The position numbers and the translations under genes are program-made. 64,000 nucleotides of DNA. Source: Macrosoma leucophasiata. Its lineage: Eukaryota; Arthropoda; Insecta; Lepidoptera; Hedylidae. The stretch lies in contig JAWQUS010000016.1 of NCBI GenBank assembly GCA_036365455.1, positions 12,981,001-13,045,000 on the forward strand. Direction: 5' to 3'. Below, in pieces: positions 31,829 through 41,345 of this stretch (its first letter is position 1; each line of letters starts with the position of its first letter). The notes under the pieces were generated by a model. It worked only from the letters and a program-made list of their open reading frames with translations. It was not told the origin of the DNA and made no database searches.

Positions 31829-32362
31829 CCTTACAAATTCTTAAGCTTTTTAACACAACGTAAAAATGTTGCTAATTGTTCAGACGGCGCTAGTGGTAAC
31901 ATGTGACGACATTTAAAAGGCGAAGTTGAAACAAAACAGCGTCGGTTATTGCGCATTAGAGGAGCCATGGGCCCGGGTCCTCGCGGCATTAACGCAGCCA
32001 TTTCAACTTCCTCCGAGACCGCGACTCCACGGACCGAAGCCTCTGTACTTAAGAGTCTAATTAACCGTAAATTGCATCCAAAATTGGGCTCTTGCCCGAA
32101 AATTGAGTTTTAAATGTCTAATTTTGTAGCATAAAGGGAAATTGAGGCTCAATTTATTCGTCGATTTGTATTGTCATTGAATAGCAAATCGTCTCTAGAT
32201 AGCCCCGGTGACAGCCAATTGTAGACAGGTAATAAATGTAGTCAGATAAAAGCAATGAAGTTGGACGATTTTAAACAATATCCAAGTGTCATTTATGCTG
32301 GAACATCTAGTAATTAAACGACACTCAAATGCTTATTTGAAGCAGGCAGGCCTGAAAGTTCC
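31829..32362. repeat. Duplicated non-coding segment A, copy 2
   Basis: Second copy of segment A, same orientation, offset about 616-622 bp. It has a 26 bp insertion relative to copy 1 after TCTAATTA and small indels elsewhere. It keeps the GC-rich core GGGCCCGGGTCC...GGCATTAACGCAG and the 3' part with TAGACAGGTAATAAA and AACGACACTCAAATGC. Confidence 0.85.
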
Positions 32363-32487
32363 AGACGATTTTAAACGAATGAAAATAAAGAATTGCCTTG
32401 TGTTCTATAATGATCCTACTCAAATTCAAAACAGTAGGTAATCTAGTAATTCAGTTTCTTGTGATTATACCTACTTACATAATTTTA

Positions 32488-32540
32488 GTTTTTTTTCTAA
32501 TGTCATTTGGTGTACAATAAAGAATATTCTATTCTATACA
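32488..32540 (+). repeat. CR1/L2-type LINE tail fragment
   Basis: TTTTTTTCTAATGTCATTTGG, then GGTGTACAATAAAG and ATATTCTATTCTATA, the same terminal motif as the LINE tail at 13085-13122 but with an ATTCTATT repeat in place of TAAA. Only the last 50 bp or so. Confidence 0.7.
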
Positions 32541-32854
32541 TAATCTTTCTTCTAATATCCTAGAGTTAACGTGTTCCTTTTAAGTGATAAGGGATGAGCC
32601 CGCAATTATGACTCCCGAGGCAAATTAGGAGGAAAAACAGTAGTTGTTACTGATATTTCTGGCTTTGTATTAGCATATGGGCTGCAGTTATCATTTACTC
32701 AAAAAAGCTAAATTGAAAACCAATCGACACGTTATTCAAAATTAGATTGAATCAAGTTAACACCTGATTAAATGTTACTGTAGGGATCAGAACGTAATCT
32801 AAGCTTTAACAAATAGTCTTATCGGGACGGGCAACTTAATTGATATTAATTTAA

Positions 32855-33080
32855 TATCGTTATACATAAAATGACTACTGGTTCCAAGCAAAGCTTTGAA
32901 ATTTTGTTTTCGAGGTCCTTTTGTGCTCAGTAGGTAGTTGAGCTGAGGTTGAGCAAAGGAGCATTTCTCTAAGGCCGCTTTGTCTGCATAACTACGCCCT
33001 TCCAACTGTGAGCCGGTAGGGAGCGCAACTATAGTTATGAAGCGCCTCTAGCCAGCGCTGTGAAGTAAGTGCTGAATTAA
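32855..33080. repeat. Duplicated segment B, copy 1, with 41 bp conserved core
   Basis: Partner of 33440-33670. The core at 32964-33004 (TTTCTCTAAGGCCGCTTTGT onward) differs at only 2 of 41 positions from 33555-33595, while flanking sequence is much more diverged (CCAAGCA.AGC.TTGAAATTT upstream, CTCTAGCC.GCG downstream). No coding frame is shared convincingly. I cannot name it. Confidence 0.75.
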
Positions 33081-33439
33081 CTTGTGAGAATAGAGTATTT
33101 TTTTATTGATAGCTTATTAATATTATACCTATATCTACTTCCTGTTTTTTGTTTTAATCCAGTGGTTTTGGAGATAAAGGAAGCAAGCGGATATTTTTTA
33201 TTTTATACAGTAAAATGAAATTGACTTATTTGTGTTATGCGTCCATGTTACGGTTACTGATTTACGTAGATATGTGTAGTTATTTAATTTAAATTTCGAT
33301 CAGATTAGCACGATTGGAGAAAATTTGACATGACAGACATATAGAACAGGCATACTGACGCAAGTGATTTTAAAAAACATGATTATTTTCAGAGTTTTCT
33401 TTTTTAACTGATAAACTAATCTCGATAGTCAACGTTATT

Positions 33440-33670
33440 GATGTCAATCAATATTAAACTGCTATATCCCAAACATAAAGGTTATCATTCCAAGCACAGC
33501 ATTGAAATTTGTCAGTGAGCTTCTTTTATCCTCAATGGTCGAGCTTGTGCGAGATTTCTCTAAGGCCGCTTTGTCTGCATAACTATGCACTTCCAGTTGT
33601 GACCTACAGCCCGAAACTGAGAAACTCTAGTTGTAAGGCGTCACTAGCCGGCGATTGTGAAGTTTACTTG
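33440..33670. repeat. Duplicated segment B, copy 2
   Basis: Second copy, same strand, offset about 590 bp, with the same order of blocks: TTCCAAGCACAGCATTGAAA, the 41 bp core at 33555-33595, then ACTAGCCGGCGATTGTGAAG. Flanks have several indels. Confidence 0.75.
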
Positions 33671-33937
33671 CGGTAAATACGGAAATATCCTTTGTGGATG
33701 AGAGAACATTTAGTTTCTTTACGTGAATCATTCTAAAATTTTAACTCTTGAACCGCAGGATGTAGATACTTCAATTTCAACATTATAAATTGCGGAAATC
33801 CTGAAGTACACAAATATTTATAATTATGTGAGTGTGATTCATGCTTGTACGGTTTTTATTTATTGCAGTCATAAACATACAATAACACCTACATGAACCG
33901 TGGTCGAAAAGAACAAACATATCGATCGAACCTACTA
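33671..33937. other. AT-rich sequence, no feature seen
   Basis: No repeat or coding signal is recognised. Confidence 0.5.
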
Positions 33938-34122
33938 TCCCTACTCATATTATAAATGCAAAAGTAACTCTGTCTGTTTGTCCGTTACGTTTTCACGTCC
34001 TAACGACTGAACCGATTTTAATGAAATGGTACAGAGATAGAGCTGACTTTGAGAAAGAACATAGGCTACTTTGTTATTTATAAAATGACATCCACGCGGG
34101 CGAAGCCGCGAGCAACAGCTAG
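33938..34122 (+). mobile_element. Short Helitron-like element H3
   Basis: Begins A|TCCCTACTCATATTATAAATGC and ends with the hairpin GCGGGCGAAGCCGCG, about 12 nt before the terminal CTAG (34119-34122). A TC start, a GC hairpin just before CTRR and an inserted-after-A position fit Helitron ends. The base after CTAG is G rather than T. The interior has GAACCGATTTTAATGAAATG. 185 bp, non-autonomous. Confidence 0.75.
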
Positions 34123-34574
34123 GTATTTTATAAGTTTCATCACTCTAGCAACACAATTAGACAAAGACTGAGTTTTTTGGCGGGAACGTGGAAAAGAGCT
34201 GTGTCGCTGAATGATATTATTTTCGAAATTTCTGTATAGTCGCGTTTTTATGTGTTTAAATGGTGGGATTTTTATCACAAAGCATTCGATAACGTTCACG
34301 AGTGTAAGAAAGAGATATTATGAAGTGAAAAGTGATTTTTCGTATTGCCGCCAAAACTTCGTAAAAATTCCTAGTAAAGTCCCCATCGCTTTACTGGAGC
34401 CATCTCATCATATTCCTCATGGAAGCATTTAATCATCGCGATCTTCCATAAGGATATTTGGATCTTCATTAATTTAAAGAAATGTCAAATTCAATATGTA
34501 TAGGTACGATTGAAAGACTCTGTATCCATGGTCATGAATAAATTATTTTTTCTTTAGACAAGACTTCCCCAAAG
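34123..34574. other. Unannotated sequence, no gene seen
   Basis: Short open frames on both strands (73 codons each) overlap and carry no motif. Confidence 0.5.
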
Positions 34575-34775
34575 ACCCTTACAACAATGATGCGCGTCAT
34601 TAAGGGAGAATATGCCATAATCACCACGCTTCGCAGGCGGATTGGCGGTCGCACTGGCGGTATTTTTAGACGCTGCTGCCCATCCCGCGTCAATATAATA
34701 TTTACTACCGGCCCTATTGAAATGGTTTGACCGCCATTGTTCGGTTGACTGACTGAACTAGTGGGCGGTGAGAAG
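34575..34775 (+). repeat. Repeat family D, best copy
   Basis: Landmarks: ACAATGATGCGCGTCATTA, GAATATGCCATAATCACCAC, GCAGGCGGATTGGCGGTCGC, ACGCTGCTGCCCATCCCGCG and TTTGACCGCCATTGTTCGG. A reversed partial copy at 58060-58200 shares the GAATATGCCATAAT, GATTGCCAAT and GACGCTGCTGTCCAT blocks. Probably a short interspersed element, with ends not defined. Confidence 0.6.
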
Positions 34776-34788
34776 TGTTATTTCTTAT

Positions 34789-34947
34789 CTTCTATATACA
34801 TATATAAAAATCAATTAGTCTCGCTAAAACTCGAGAACGGCTGAACCGATTTGGTTAATTTTGGTTTTGAATGATTTTTGGAAGTCCAGGGAAGGTTGAA
34901 AACGTAAGAAATAATGTGTCAAAGGTTTGACCTTTATTTAATTCAAG
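34789..34947 (+). mobile_element. Helitron-like family H2, 5' part
   Basis: Starts A|TC near 34789, then TCTATATACATATATAAAAA, GTCTCGCTAAAACTCGAGAA, CTGAACCGATTTGG and GGAAGTCCAGGGAAGG. The same blocks occur reversed at 50590-50740. The expected 3' end is missing here: the sequence runs into the terminal repeat of the Harbinger-like element at 34948, and a CTAG|T resumes immediately after it at 35533. Confidence 0.6.
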
Positions 34948-35530
34948 GGCGTTTGTCCACAGCCACCGTCACCGTCACGTCACCGAGAACGGGATGACGG
35001 CGCCGAATTAGCGGTACATACATTTACATTACATTACCAAGCCGCGTGTCCACCGCACATCCGTCACCCGAGCGCCGTCATCCCGGCCGCCGAAATTGCG
35101 AGTAGATCGGCGTGACCGCTAGATCGTCGCCCGAGATTTTATTATAGATATATATATTATTATAATCGAACGTAGTCGTGGACATCCTATAGTAGTTAAA
35201 AATTTTCTTGTCATCCTGCCGCAACTTGGCGTGGTGTACATAAAACGCCCCTGTGATGTATCGTGCACGTATTAGCGGATGAACCCAAAATTCTTTGCAT
35301 CGCCTGCGCCTTCGAAGGTACAAAAGCAGTAGAAGAAGTTGTCGCCGGTTTAACCTAGCCATTACTTTATTTCTTCGAAAACGCGACTACCATGCATGAC
35401 AGCTGGAACAAACTAAATCAGCGAAATCGGTCGCGGTGGACAAACGATCGCCGTTACGTCATATTAAACTCGGCCCGAAATAATCTCGTTCTCGGTGACG
35501 GTCCGGTGACGGCGGCGGTGGACAAACGCC
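34948..35530 (-). mobile_element. Internally deleted PIF/Harbinger-like transposon
   Basis: 583 bp with inverted terminal repeats of about 45 bp. The left end GGCGTTTGTCCACAGCCACC continues to CACCGAGAACGG (34948-34993). The right end read on the minus strand is GGCGTTTGTCCACCGCCGCC continuing to CACCGAGAACGAG (35530-35483). The interior contains the transposase N-terminus on the minus strand and a second GC-rich block near 35060-35130. The catalytic DDE domain is missing, so this is a non-autonomous derivative. A 3 bp target duplication of the usual Harbinger type is not evident at these edges. Confidence 0.75.
35078..35362 (-). pseudogene. PIF/Harbinger transposase N-terminal fragment (HARBI1-like)
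   Basis: 94 codons starting at an ATG inside the element. After a leucine- and arginine-rich start, residues 22-60 read KEFWVHPLIRARYITGAF, then KLRQDDKKIFNYYRMSTTTFD. This FWVHP...LR-D--KFFNY-RMS pattern is the conserved entry to Harbinger nucleases of insects and vertebrates (HARBI1). After TFD the homology is lost and the frame ends in sequence next to the left terminal repeat. No catalytic aspartates remain. Its direction implies the right terminus is the transposon 5' end. Confidence 0.75.
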
Positions 35531-36097
35531 GGCTAGTTTCTTATAATTTGGTCTATACAAATGTTTTTTATTCGACATATTTAAGATCGAAGGTATGCGT
35601 ACGATTACAAACATTTCGGTGATGCATATCTATCTTCTTTAATTTTATGAATATTATCGTGTTTGTGAAAATACTCACCCGAGACGGCTTCATTGATCAT
35701 TATAAAATTTTGAGTGTGTATTTGGTAGGTATAAGAATTGATGGTAGTTTATTTTTAAAATTCTTAAATGGAGGGTGATCCTCCCCAATTTTTTTTTCTT
35801 TCATTTAAGTTTTTTAAAACTTTTATTATTTTATGATATCACATTAAAACATACGTAAAACCCCTAATTTTCACCCTTATATAACCAACCCCATTTTTTT
35901 AAATAGCGATATCAGTGTTTTAATTTTAAGGCGATTGTACATTTACACTACCGTGGAGAATAGATCGTAACCTAGGTATTAGGCGATTCAAAATTCTTCG
36001 AAGCAGTTTATTTGAAAAGATTAGCATAAATCAATTTGAACACAGAACTAGATTTGATTTTTGCAATAAAATTAAGACATGAAAAAAGTAGGTAACA
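35531..36097. other. AT-rich sequence, no gene seen
   Basis: Starts with GGCTAG|T at 35531-35537, probably the orphaned end of the H2 Helitron-like element. The rest is AT-rich with no feature. Confidence 0.45.
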
Positions 36098-36423
36098 TCT
36101 ATATCTATACATCAAAACAAATAAATAAAATTGGAGTGTCTGTTTGTAATATTGAAATAATTGCTTTTTACTAAATGCATATGTATGTATACACCGTCCA
36201 TATACCAAAACCACATTTTTTACAATTTTTGTCTGTCTGTCTGTTTGTATCGGCTAATCTCGTGAACAACTTGACCGATTTTGACGGGACTTTCACTGGT
36301 AGATAGCTGACGTAATAAGGAGGAACTTAGGCTACTTTTATACTAGCTTCGCCCACGACTTCGTCCGGGTAGATACTGAACAATCATAAATTCTCACGCG
36401 GACGAAGTCGCGAGCACAGCTAG
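36098..36423 (+). mobile_element. Short Helitron-like element H1s
   Basis: 326 bp, A|TC at 36098 and CTAG|T ending at 36423. The 5' end reads TCTATATCTATACATC then AAATTGGAGTGTCTGTTTG. A (GTCT)n run lies at 36228-36248, and a single minisatellite unit (TTGACGGGACTTTC...GGAACTTAGGCTAC) precedes the terminal hairpin GCGGACGAAGTCGCG. This is the cleanest example of the short form, with target bases A and T exactly as expected for a Helitron. Confidence 0.8.
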
Positions 36424-37122
36424 TCATTAATAAATTCATAATCATTGTAGTTATTCATTAATTTAAAACTGAAAGGCAAGTTATTAAAAACTTTATTCAA
36501 CTACCGCATGTGTATATTATGAAACAAATCTACCGTTTAATACAAATTAAGGATTAAAGCCACATATTGATTTAACTTCCATGTATTTTACGCGGTTTAA
36601 ACGTTAAGCTGATTTCATAACTATTCCGTTTTCATCGGATTGCGTGCTGAATACCTAAAATATTTGTATGGACGTGGCGACCAATAAATTTATGCTCGTT
36701 CACTGACCTAAAATATGTTTATCCTGTCGAACGATTTCCATTGTAAACCTTACAACGTAAACAAAACACAAAGGAAATTGTTTTTCGTGTAACAAAAAGA
36801 AAGTAAAATGCTTGAAAGTTGAGAGTTAATTTATTTCGAAGTTGTTTGCCAGTAATTTGTTCTGGCTGCGTCCTCAGGGAGAGACCGGCGTACACTGTTA
36901 TACAAACTTTTTTGTTTCAAATTTGACGCGGCTACTTGTGAAGTCGTGTTAGGTGGTTACACCGGGTGTTCTTTATAAGGCTAATGTGCCCAGTCGGGTT
37001 AGTGGCTCGTTAGCACGCCACTTATACGGAGTTAATGTGGACCCTGTCCTATGCAATTTGATTAGCGACTTTGTAATAGGTTGGTAAGTATGTTAGTACT
37101 GGCGTTTGTGTTTTATGAAATC
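36424..37122. other. AT-rich sequence, no feature seen
   Basis: No gene or repeat is recognised. A slightly GC-richer part at 36880-37060 has no open frame of note. Confidence 0.5.
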
Positions 37123-37309
37123 CTAGCTGTTGCCCGCGGCTTTGCCAGCGTGGATGTCGTTTTATAAATATTTTTTCCTGAATTGAATCCTGCTATAAAC
37201 CTCACGGAGCCCGAGACCTTTCCGACGAATGAAAAACCGTGGAAATCGGTTCGTGCGTTCAGGAGTTATAGCGTCAGGAAGAAGAACCCGACTTTTTTTA
37301 TATTATAGA
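37123..37309 (-). mobile_element. Short Helitron-like element
   Basis: On the minus strand it ends ...GCGGGCAACAGCTAG at 37123 and begins TC (GA at 37308-37309, flanked by T). Internal CGTGGAAATCGGTTCGTGCG and CAGGAGTTATAGCGTCAGG are blocks common in lepidopteran elements of this type. 187 bp. The base flanking CTAG is C on the plus strand rather than A, so that end may have mutated. Confidence 0.65.
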
Positions 37310-37837
37310 TGGCTTAACTGATACATCACTTTTAGTATAAGTACAAAGTAAAATATAGTGCCCGACGTGATTGAAACAGACAAGAAGGCTTATAATAATA
37401 ACTAACTGATAAGGTTAGTAATCCACGTAGTTCTAAAGGTGAAGTCCCGGGTTCATCCCCCGTACGGAGGTAAGTGCTGCTGGAATTCTAATTCGGAAGT
37501 GTCCCAGTGGCATCCACATAGTTTGTTAAATCCCTATTGAATGTTATTAATCTCGTCACCTATTGCATGGAATGAATTCCTTATTTTACGCGAGCCCGCT
37601 CGCTTGCTCTAACACAATGTCATGTTTAGAGTGGAGCGAGAGAGGTGATGTGTTTACATGTAGCATGAATACTCTCATTCGTGGAATACAAACATGAAAT
37701 TATATTCAAGAAGTATTAAAATTAACGGAATTGAATAATCTTTTCTTTCATATAAGGTATACTATTCATAGATTCATATAACACACGTTTGAAACATCTC
37801 GAACTTGATTATATTGTGTCTTCAGAATGATATGAAT
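37310..37837. other. Unannotated sequence with a B-box-like motif
   Basis: CCGGGTTCATCCCCCG at about 37448-37463 resembles a tRNA B box, and AAGGTTAGTAATCCACG stands 40 bp upstream, so a degenerate tRNA-derived SINE head is possible. No matching body is present. The rest is featureless. Confidence 0.3.
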
Positions 37838-38095
37838 GTAACATGCTTTGCTAATTAACAACTTATTAAGACAAAGGCTCTGGAGTCGACGAGATATTTG
37901 TAATTTTCCTCTTCAATGTATTTCCATCATCAAGAGACAAGATTTGAGAGATATTTATTATGCTTGTTACTACCCGCGTGTAAAGACGCGAGTAGTCAAT
38001 GAATGGTCATCGTAAACATAGGTAATTTAAATCGTAATTAAATCCTCTTACATATCGCGTCATGACTTGTAAAGTATTTATTACATAGCGCAGTT
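37838..38095. repeat. Local duplication unit R, copy 1
   Basis: TAACATGCTTTGCTAATTAAC, TTATTAAGACAAAG, TTGTAATTTTCCTCTTCA, GAGATATTTAT, then TCATCGTAAAC and CGCGTCATG. Blocks recur in the same order at about 38660-38845, 41188-41345 and, in part, 40195-40215 and 42993-43023. Confidence 0.7.
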
Positions 38096-38533
38096 TGTGA
38101 GGGAGCAGACCAGATATTATTACAATTTTTAAAAATTCTGTTGGACTATTAACCACTTCATTTAGATTGCAAACTGTATTGCTGGAAAGATATGTTAGTG
38201 AGTCACCAGAGAGTTTATCTAAAAAACGTTAATTAAGCGCTATAATTTGGTCTTCGTGGGCGCCAAAATTTTACTTTCACAACTACAAATCTGTTTTGAT
38301 AAAGTTTCAGTATCATTCGTCCTACAAAGACACAATCTTGTAGTACTTTGGTTTTGGACTATTTTTCGATATACTGCTGACTGAATTTTCCGTACGTTCT
38401 AAATTTAGTAGGCTCTTTAAACACCGAATGTGCCGTTTTCCTCCCAGGAAGTAAGGTTGTCGGACGATGCTGCTGCTATGACCGTCTTCTTTTCTGTACG
38501 TGTTTTGGCCAGCAAAAGATTAATAAAATAATA

Positions 38534-38634
38534 GATATGTACCGTGTATATACATATGCATTTAGTAAAACGCGGGTATTTTTATCTTATAAACAGACAC
38601 TCAAATTTATTTATTTGTATATAAGATTTATAGA
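38534..38634 (-). repeat. Helitron-like H1s fragment, 5' terminal 100 bp
   Basis: Carries ATGTACCGTGTATATACATA, TTTAGTAAAACGCGGGTATT, AAACAGACACTC and ends TATAGAT, i.e. TC at the minus-strand start. The 3' hairpin part is absent. Confidence 0.7.
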
Positions 38635-38654
38635 TGTGTAGGTTTGGAATATGA

Positions 38655-38845
38655 ATTTTGATACTTGTAATTTTCGTCTTCATGTATTTCCATCACCGGG
38701 AGAAAACACTTCAGAGATATTTATAATACTTGTTTACCACCCGCCTTTTTGCCGTCAAAGCTCATCGTAAACGCCATTTAAATAATAATTCAATCTTCAC
38801 GTATCGGGTCATGTATTGGAAAATATTACGCAGATATTTGGGGAA
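38655..38845. repeat. Local duplication unit R, copy 2
   Basis: TTGTAATTTTCGTCTTCATG, ATTTCCATCACC, CAGAGATATTTATAATACTTG, TCATCGTAAACGCC, ACGTATCGGGTCATG. Partner of 37900-38070 at an offset of about 770 bp. Confidence 0.7.
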
Positions 38846-39333
38846 ACGAAATAATAAAATGAAAGAAATATTTTCAGTTTTGTTTATTGTATATGTATAC
38901 TAAATATAGAATAGATTCAGTCTAGAATGTAACTAGGTCGTAGACGGAACCTGTTAGATATAAGATATGATATACAACTGTATATAGTTACAAGGGTTTT
39001 GTAGCAGTTTCGTAAGTTCGTGAGTTATTCAATAGTGGTTGATACATGCGATACATGAAATCTTCAGAAGGTCGTTCTGAAGATGATTTTTTAGAAATAA
39101 TTAATACAGGTCAGGGTTGTTAGAAACGTAGCACGTAAATTCACGCCTTTTGTTCCCAGACACATAAACACAGAAGACACTTGGTGCCTCGTCGTCTTTT
39201 GGATATTGTTGGTTCAGTCGTAATCACAGAACAATATACTCACAAGGAGGTGGTAATGGTGGGTTTGTTGAAATAAAATGAAATTTCGCTCCTGAAAGGG
39301 TGAGCATAAACTAAATAAGTGCTTTTTAATTTT
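38846..39333. other. AT-rich sequence, no feature seen
   Basis: No gene or repeat is recognised. Confidence 0.5.
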
Positions 39334-39610
39334 TTACTGGTGGTAGAGCTCCAGTGACGGAGCTCGCGGGTGTAGGCACCACCGCATTACCTAATATACT
39401 TGCCGCTGAATGGTTGTGTTCAGCACTATCGTGTTCCGGTCAGGTGGTAATGTGTAATTTTCGGCACAGAGGCATAACACCTTACGTCTCAGGAGTGGTA
39501 ACGCATCTGCATTTTGACCTTGGTCTTTGTGTGGGTGTCTATAGGTTGCAGTCATCACTTAACATCAATGTGAACTGAATGCTTGTTTGCCACTTCCATA
39601 ACATAAAAAA
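39334..39610 (+). mobile_element. Family A poly(A)-tailed SINE-like element
   Basis: Near-complete from TTACTGGTGGTAGAGCTCC to CTTCCATAACATAAAAAA. It lacks about 12 bp around GTACGGCCCTGT that other copies have. No clear target duplication is visible. Confidence 0.88.
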
Positions 39611-39679
39611 GTCGCTCTGGTAGTAACATTCGGAATAGTTTTTGATTTAATTTTCATATGAGCTTAAATATTTGTAGTA

Positions 39680-39790
39680 TTTCATTCAGACCATTGATGC
39701 AGTCGGTCCACTTTGCACGATCGCGGAACGTAGCAGTTCGTGGTTACGGGCGTACCAGGCTATTCACTTTCCTGATAATTGGGATGCGCT
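39680..39790 (-). repeat. Local duplication fragment, inverted relative to 43350-43460
   Basis: Reversed, it reads ATCAGGAAAGTGAATAGC, then GTAACCACGAACTGC and ACGTTCCGCGATCG. This matches ATCAGAAAAGTGAATAGC...GTAACCACTAACTGCAACGTTCCGCGGTCG at 43405-43470. Confidence 0.65.
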
Positions 39791-40270
39791 TGTTGCCTCG
39801 GTGGTCGTTGTTGGGTGAATCATATTGATTGGAAGCATTTTTGAAGTTTTATACTATGTATAACTTAAATACTTTTAACTTTCTGTCTATGTACGTACAC
39901 CTATCACACTTATCGCAAGCAGCAACAAAAAAAACCCACAAACGATCTTAAATGTTTATTACAATATGGGATTTAGAAATACAATTTCAGATAATGGAAA
40001 AATAATAGAATCTTATAAATATTATCATTGGAAAGACAAAATACAATATCTTTTCAGTTCATGTATAATTATACACTAACAGCACATTTTTATCACAGCT
40101 GGAACGCCTCGAGCTTTATTCGCATTTTCTATTCTGACTAGATAATGTATCTAAACACTATGTCCTTATGTATATGTGTTCTATATCCTATGTCGTTACA
40201 TGTTTTGCTAATTAGTGTCAGAGAAAATTTGAAACCTTATTTTAATTTGTAAATAATAAGTAATTTTATC

Positions 40271-40584
40271 TGCCTCAGTAGCCTAGTGGTAGCAGGCCAC
40301 TACTACTACGCTGAGGTCCTGTGTTCGATTCCCGGCTAGGGGGTTATCAGAAATAATGGTGAAAAAGCCTTTATCTCTGGTTCAATTGGGATTTTTCCAT
40401 TTTCTGGAAATTTCCCAGTACCTCAAAGTTTGGTAATGTGCCCGGAGATGTCAACAGGCTCGCCACCTGTTACATGGGCCAAAACGTAACCGGCGAATCG
40501 TGGGTGTTTGCATGTATGCTTGAATGCATGCATTTACCAACCTACCCCTTCGGGGATTACAGGCGTGAAGTTGCGTTTTTTTTT
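40271..40584 (+). mobile_element. tRNA-derived SINE C, full length with 10 bp target duplication
   Basis: The head is tRNA-like: A box TAGCCTAGTGGTAG, a paired arm CACTACTACTACGCTGAGG and B box GTTCGATTCCC. The body contains TTATCTCTGGTTCAATTGGG, GGAAATTTCCCAGTACC and ATGTGCCCGGAGATG. The 3' part is ACCCCTTCGGGGATTACAGG then GTGAAGTTGCG and a T-rich tail. A perfect 10 bp duplication TAATTTTATC flanks it at 40261-40270 and 40585-40594, which is direct evidence of retroposition. Shorter copies lie at 43023-43272 and 48970-49271, and its tail recurs inside the F2 elements. Confidence 0.92.
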
Positions 40585-40613
40585 TAATTTTATCGTTACG
40601 AGTAAAATATTAT

Positions 40614-40893
40614 CTACTGGTGGTAGAGCTCCAGTGACGGAGCTCGCAGGCGTAGGCACCACCGCATTACCTAATTTACTTGCCGCTAAATGGTAGTGTT
40701 CAGCACTGTCGTGTTCCGGACAGGTGGTAATGTACGGCCCTGTAATGTCCGGCACAGAGGCATAACCTTAGGCCTCAGGAGTGGTATCGCATCTACATTT
40801 TGACCTTGGTCTTCGTGTAACTGTCTATAGGCTGCAGTCATCACTTTACATCAATGTGAACTGCAAGCTTGTTTGCCACTTCCATTACATAAA
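40614..40893 (+). mobile_element. Family A poly(A)-tailed SINE-like element
   Basis: Starts (C)TACTGGTGGTAGAGCTCC and ends CATTACATAAAA followed by a TATATA run. It has GTGTTCCGGACAGGTGG and TGTAATGTCCGGC variants. Inserted about 20 bp after the SINE C copy. Confidence 0.87.
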
Positions 40894-41067
40894 ATATATA
40901 TGTATATATATATCTAAAGGATATTATTTAATTTTTATCAAAGTTAATACGTTAACTCAGATCATAAAATTTGTAACTTAAACTTCGTGCATTTATTTTC
41001 AGAAGGAGTAATACATGCACGAAGTTCAGCAGAGGTAAATGAAGCGCAATTACAAATACACAAATTA

Positions 41068-41345
41068 CAAAATGTTGTTGGTCTTATTTGTCTAATCTGT
41101 AATGGTGATATCACATTTTGTCGTTTACCCTATTACGAGAAAAGTGAATAGCATTTACGCTAATGAAACCACTAGTCCCTATAATACGAACGTTACATGC
41201 TTTGCTAATTAGCAGGTTATTAAGACAAAGAAAATCCGAAGCCTTCTTGTTATTTGTAATTTTCCTCTTTACTGTAAGTAATTTCATCGTCATGAGGAAA
41301 GTCTTATCTAAAGAATATTTATAGTGTGTATTATGTGTAGTGTGT
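41068..41345. repeat. Local duplication unit R, copy 3
   Basis: AAAATGTTGTTGG, TCTAATCTGTAATGGTGATA, GAAAAGTGAATAGCATTTAC, GTTACATGCTTTGCTAATTA, GCAGGTTATTAAGAC, TTGTAATTTTCCTCTT. The first half matches 43325-43440 and the second half matches 37838-37940. A 12 bp hairpin (ACTTCGTGCAT with ATGCACGAAGT) lies just upstream at 40981-41027. Confidence 0.7.

Noticed and set aside
37440..37470. B-box-like GGGTTCATCCC as a SINE or tRNA
   Set aside because: No convincing A box or repeat body, and only one motif. Left as a note in the surrounding entry.
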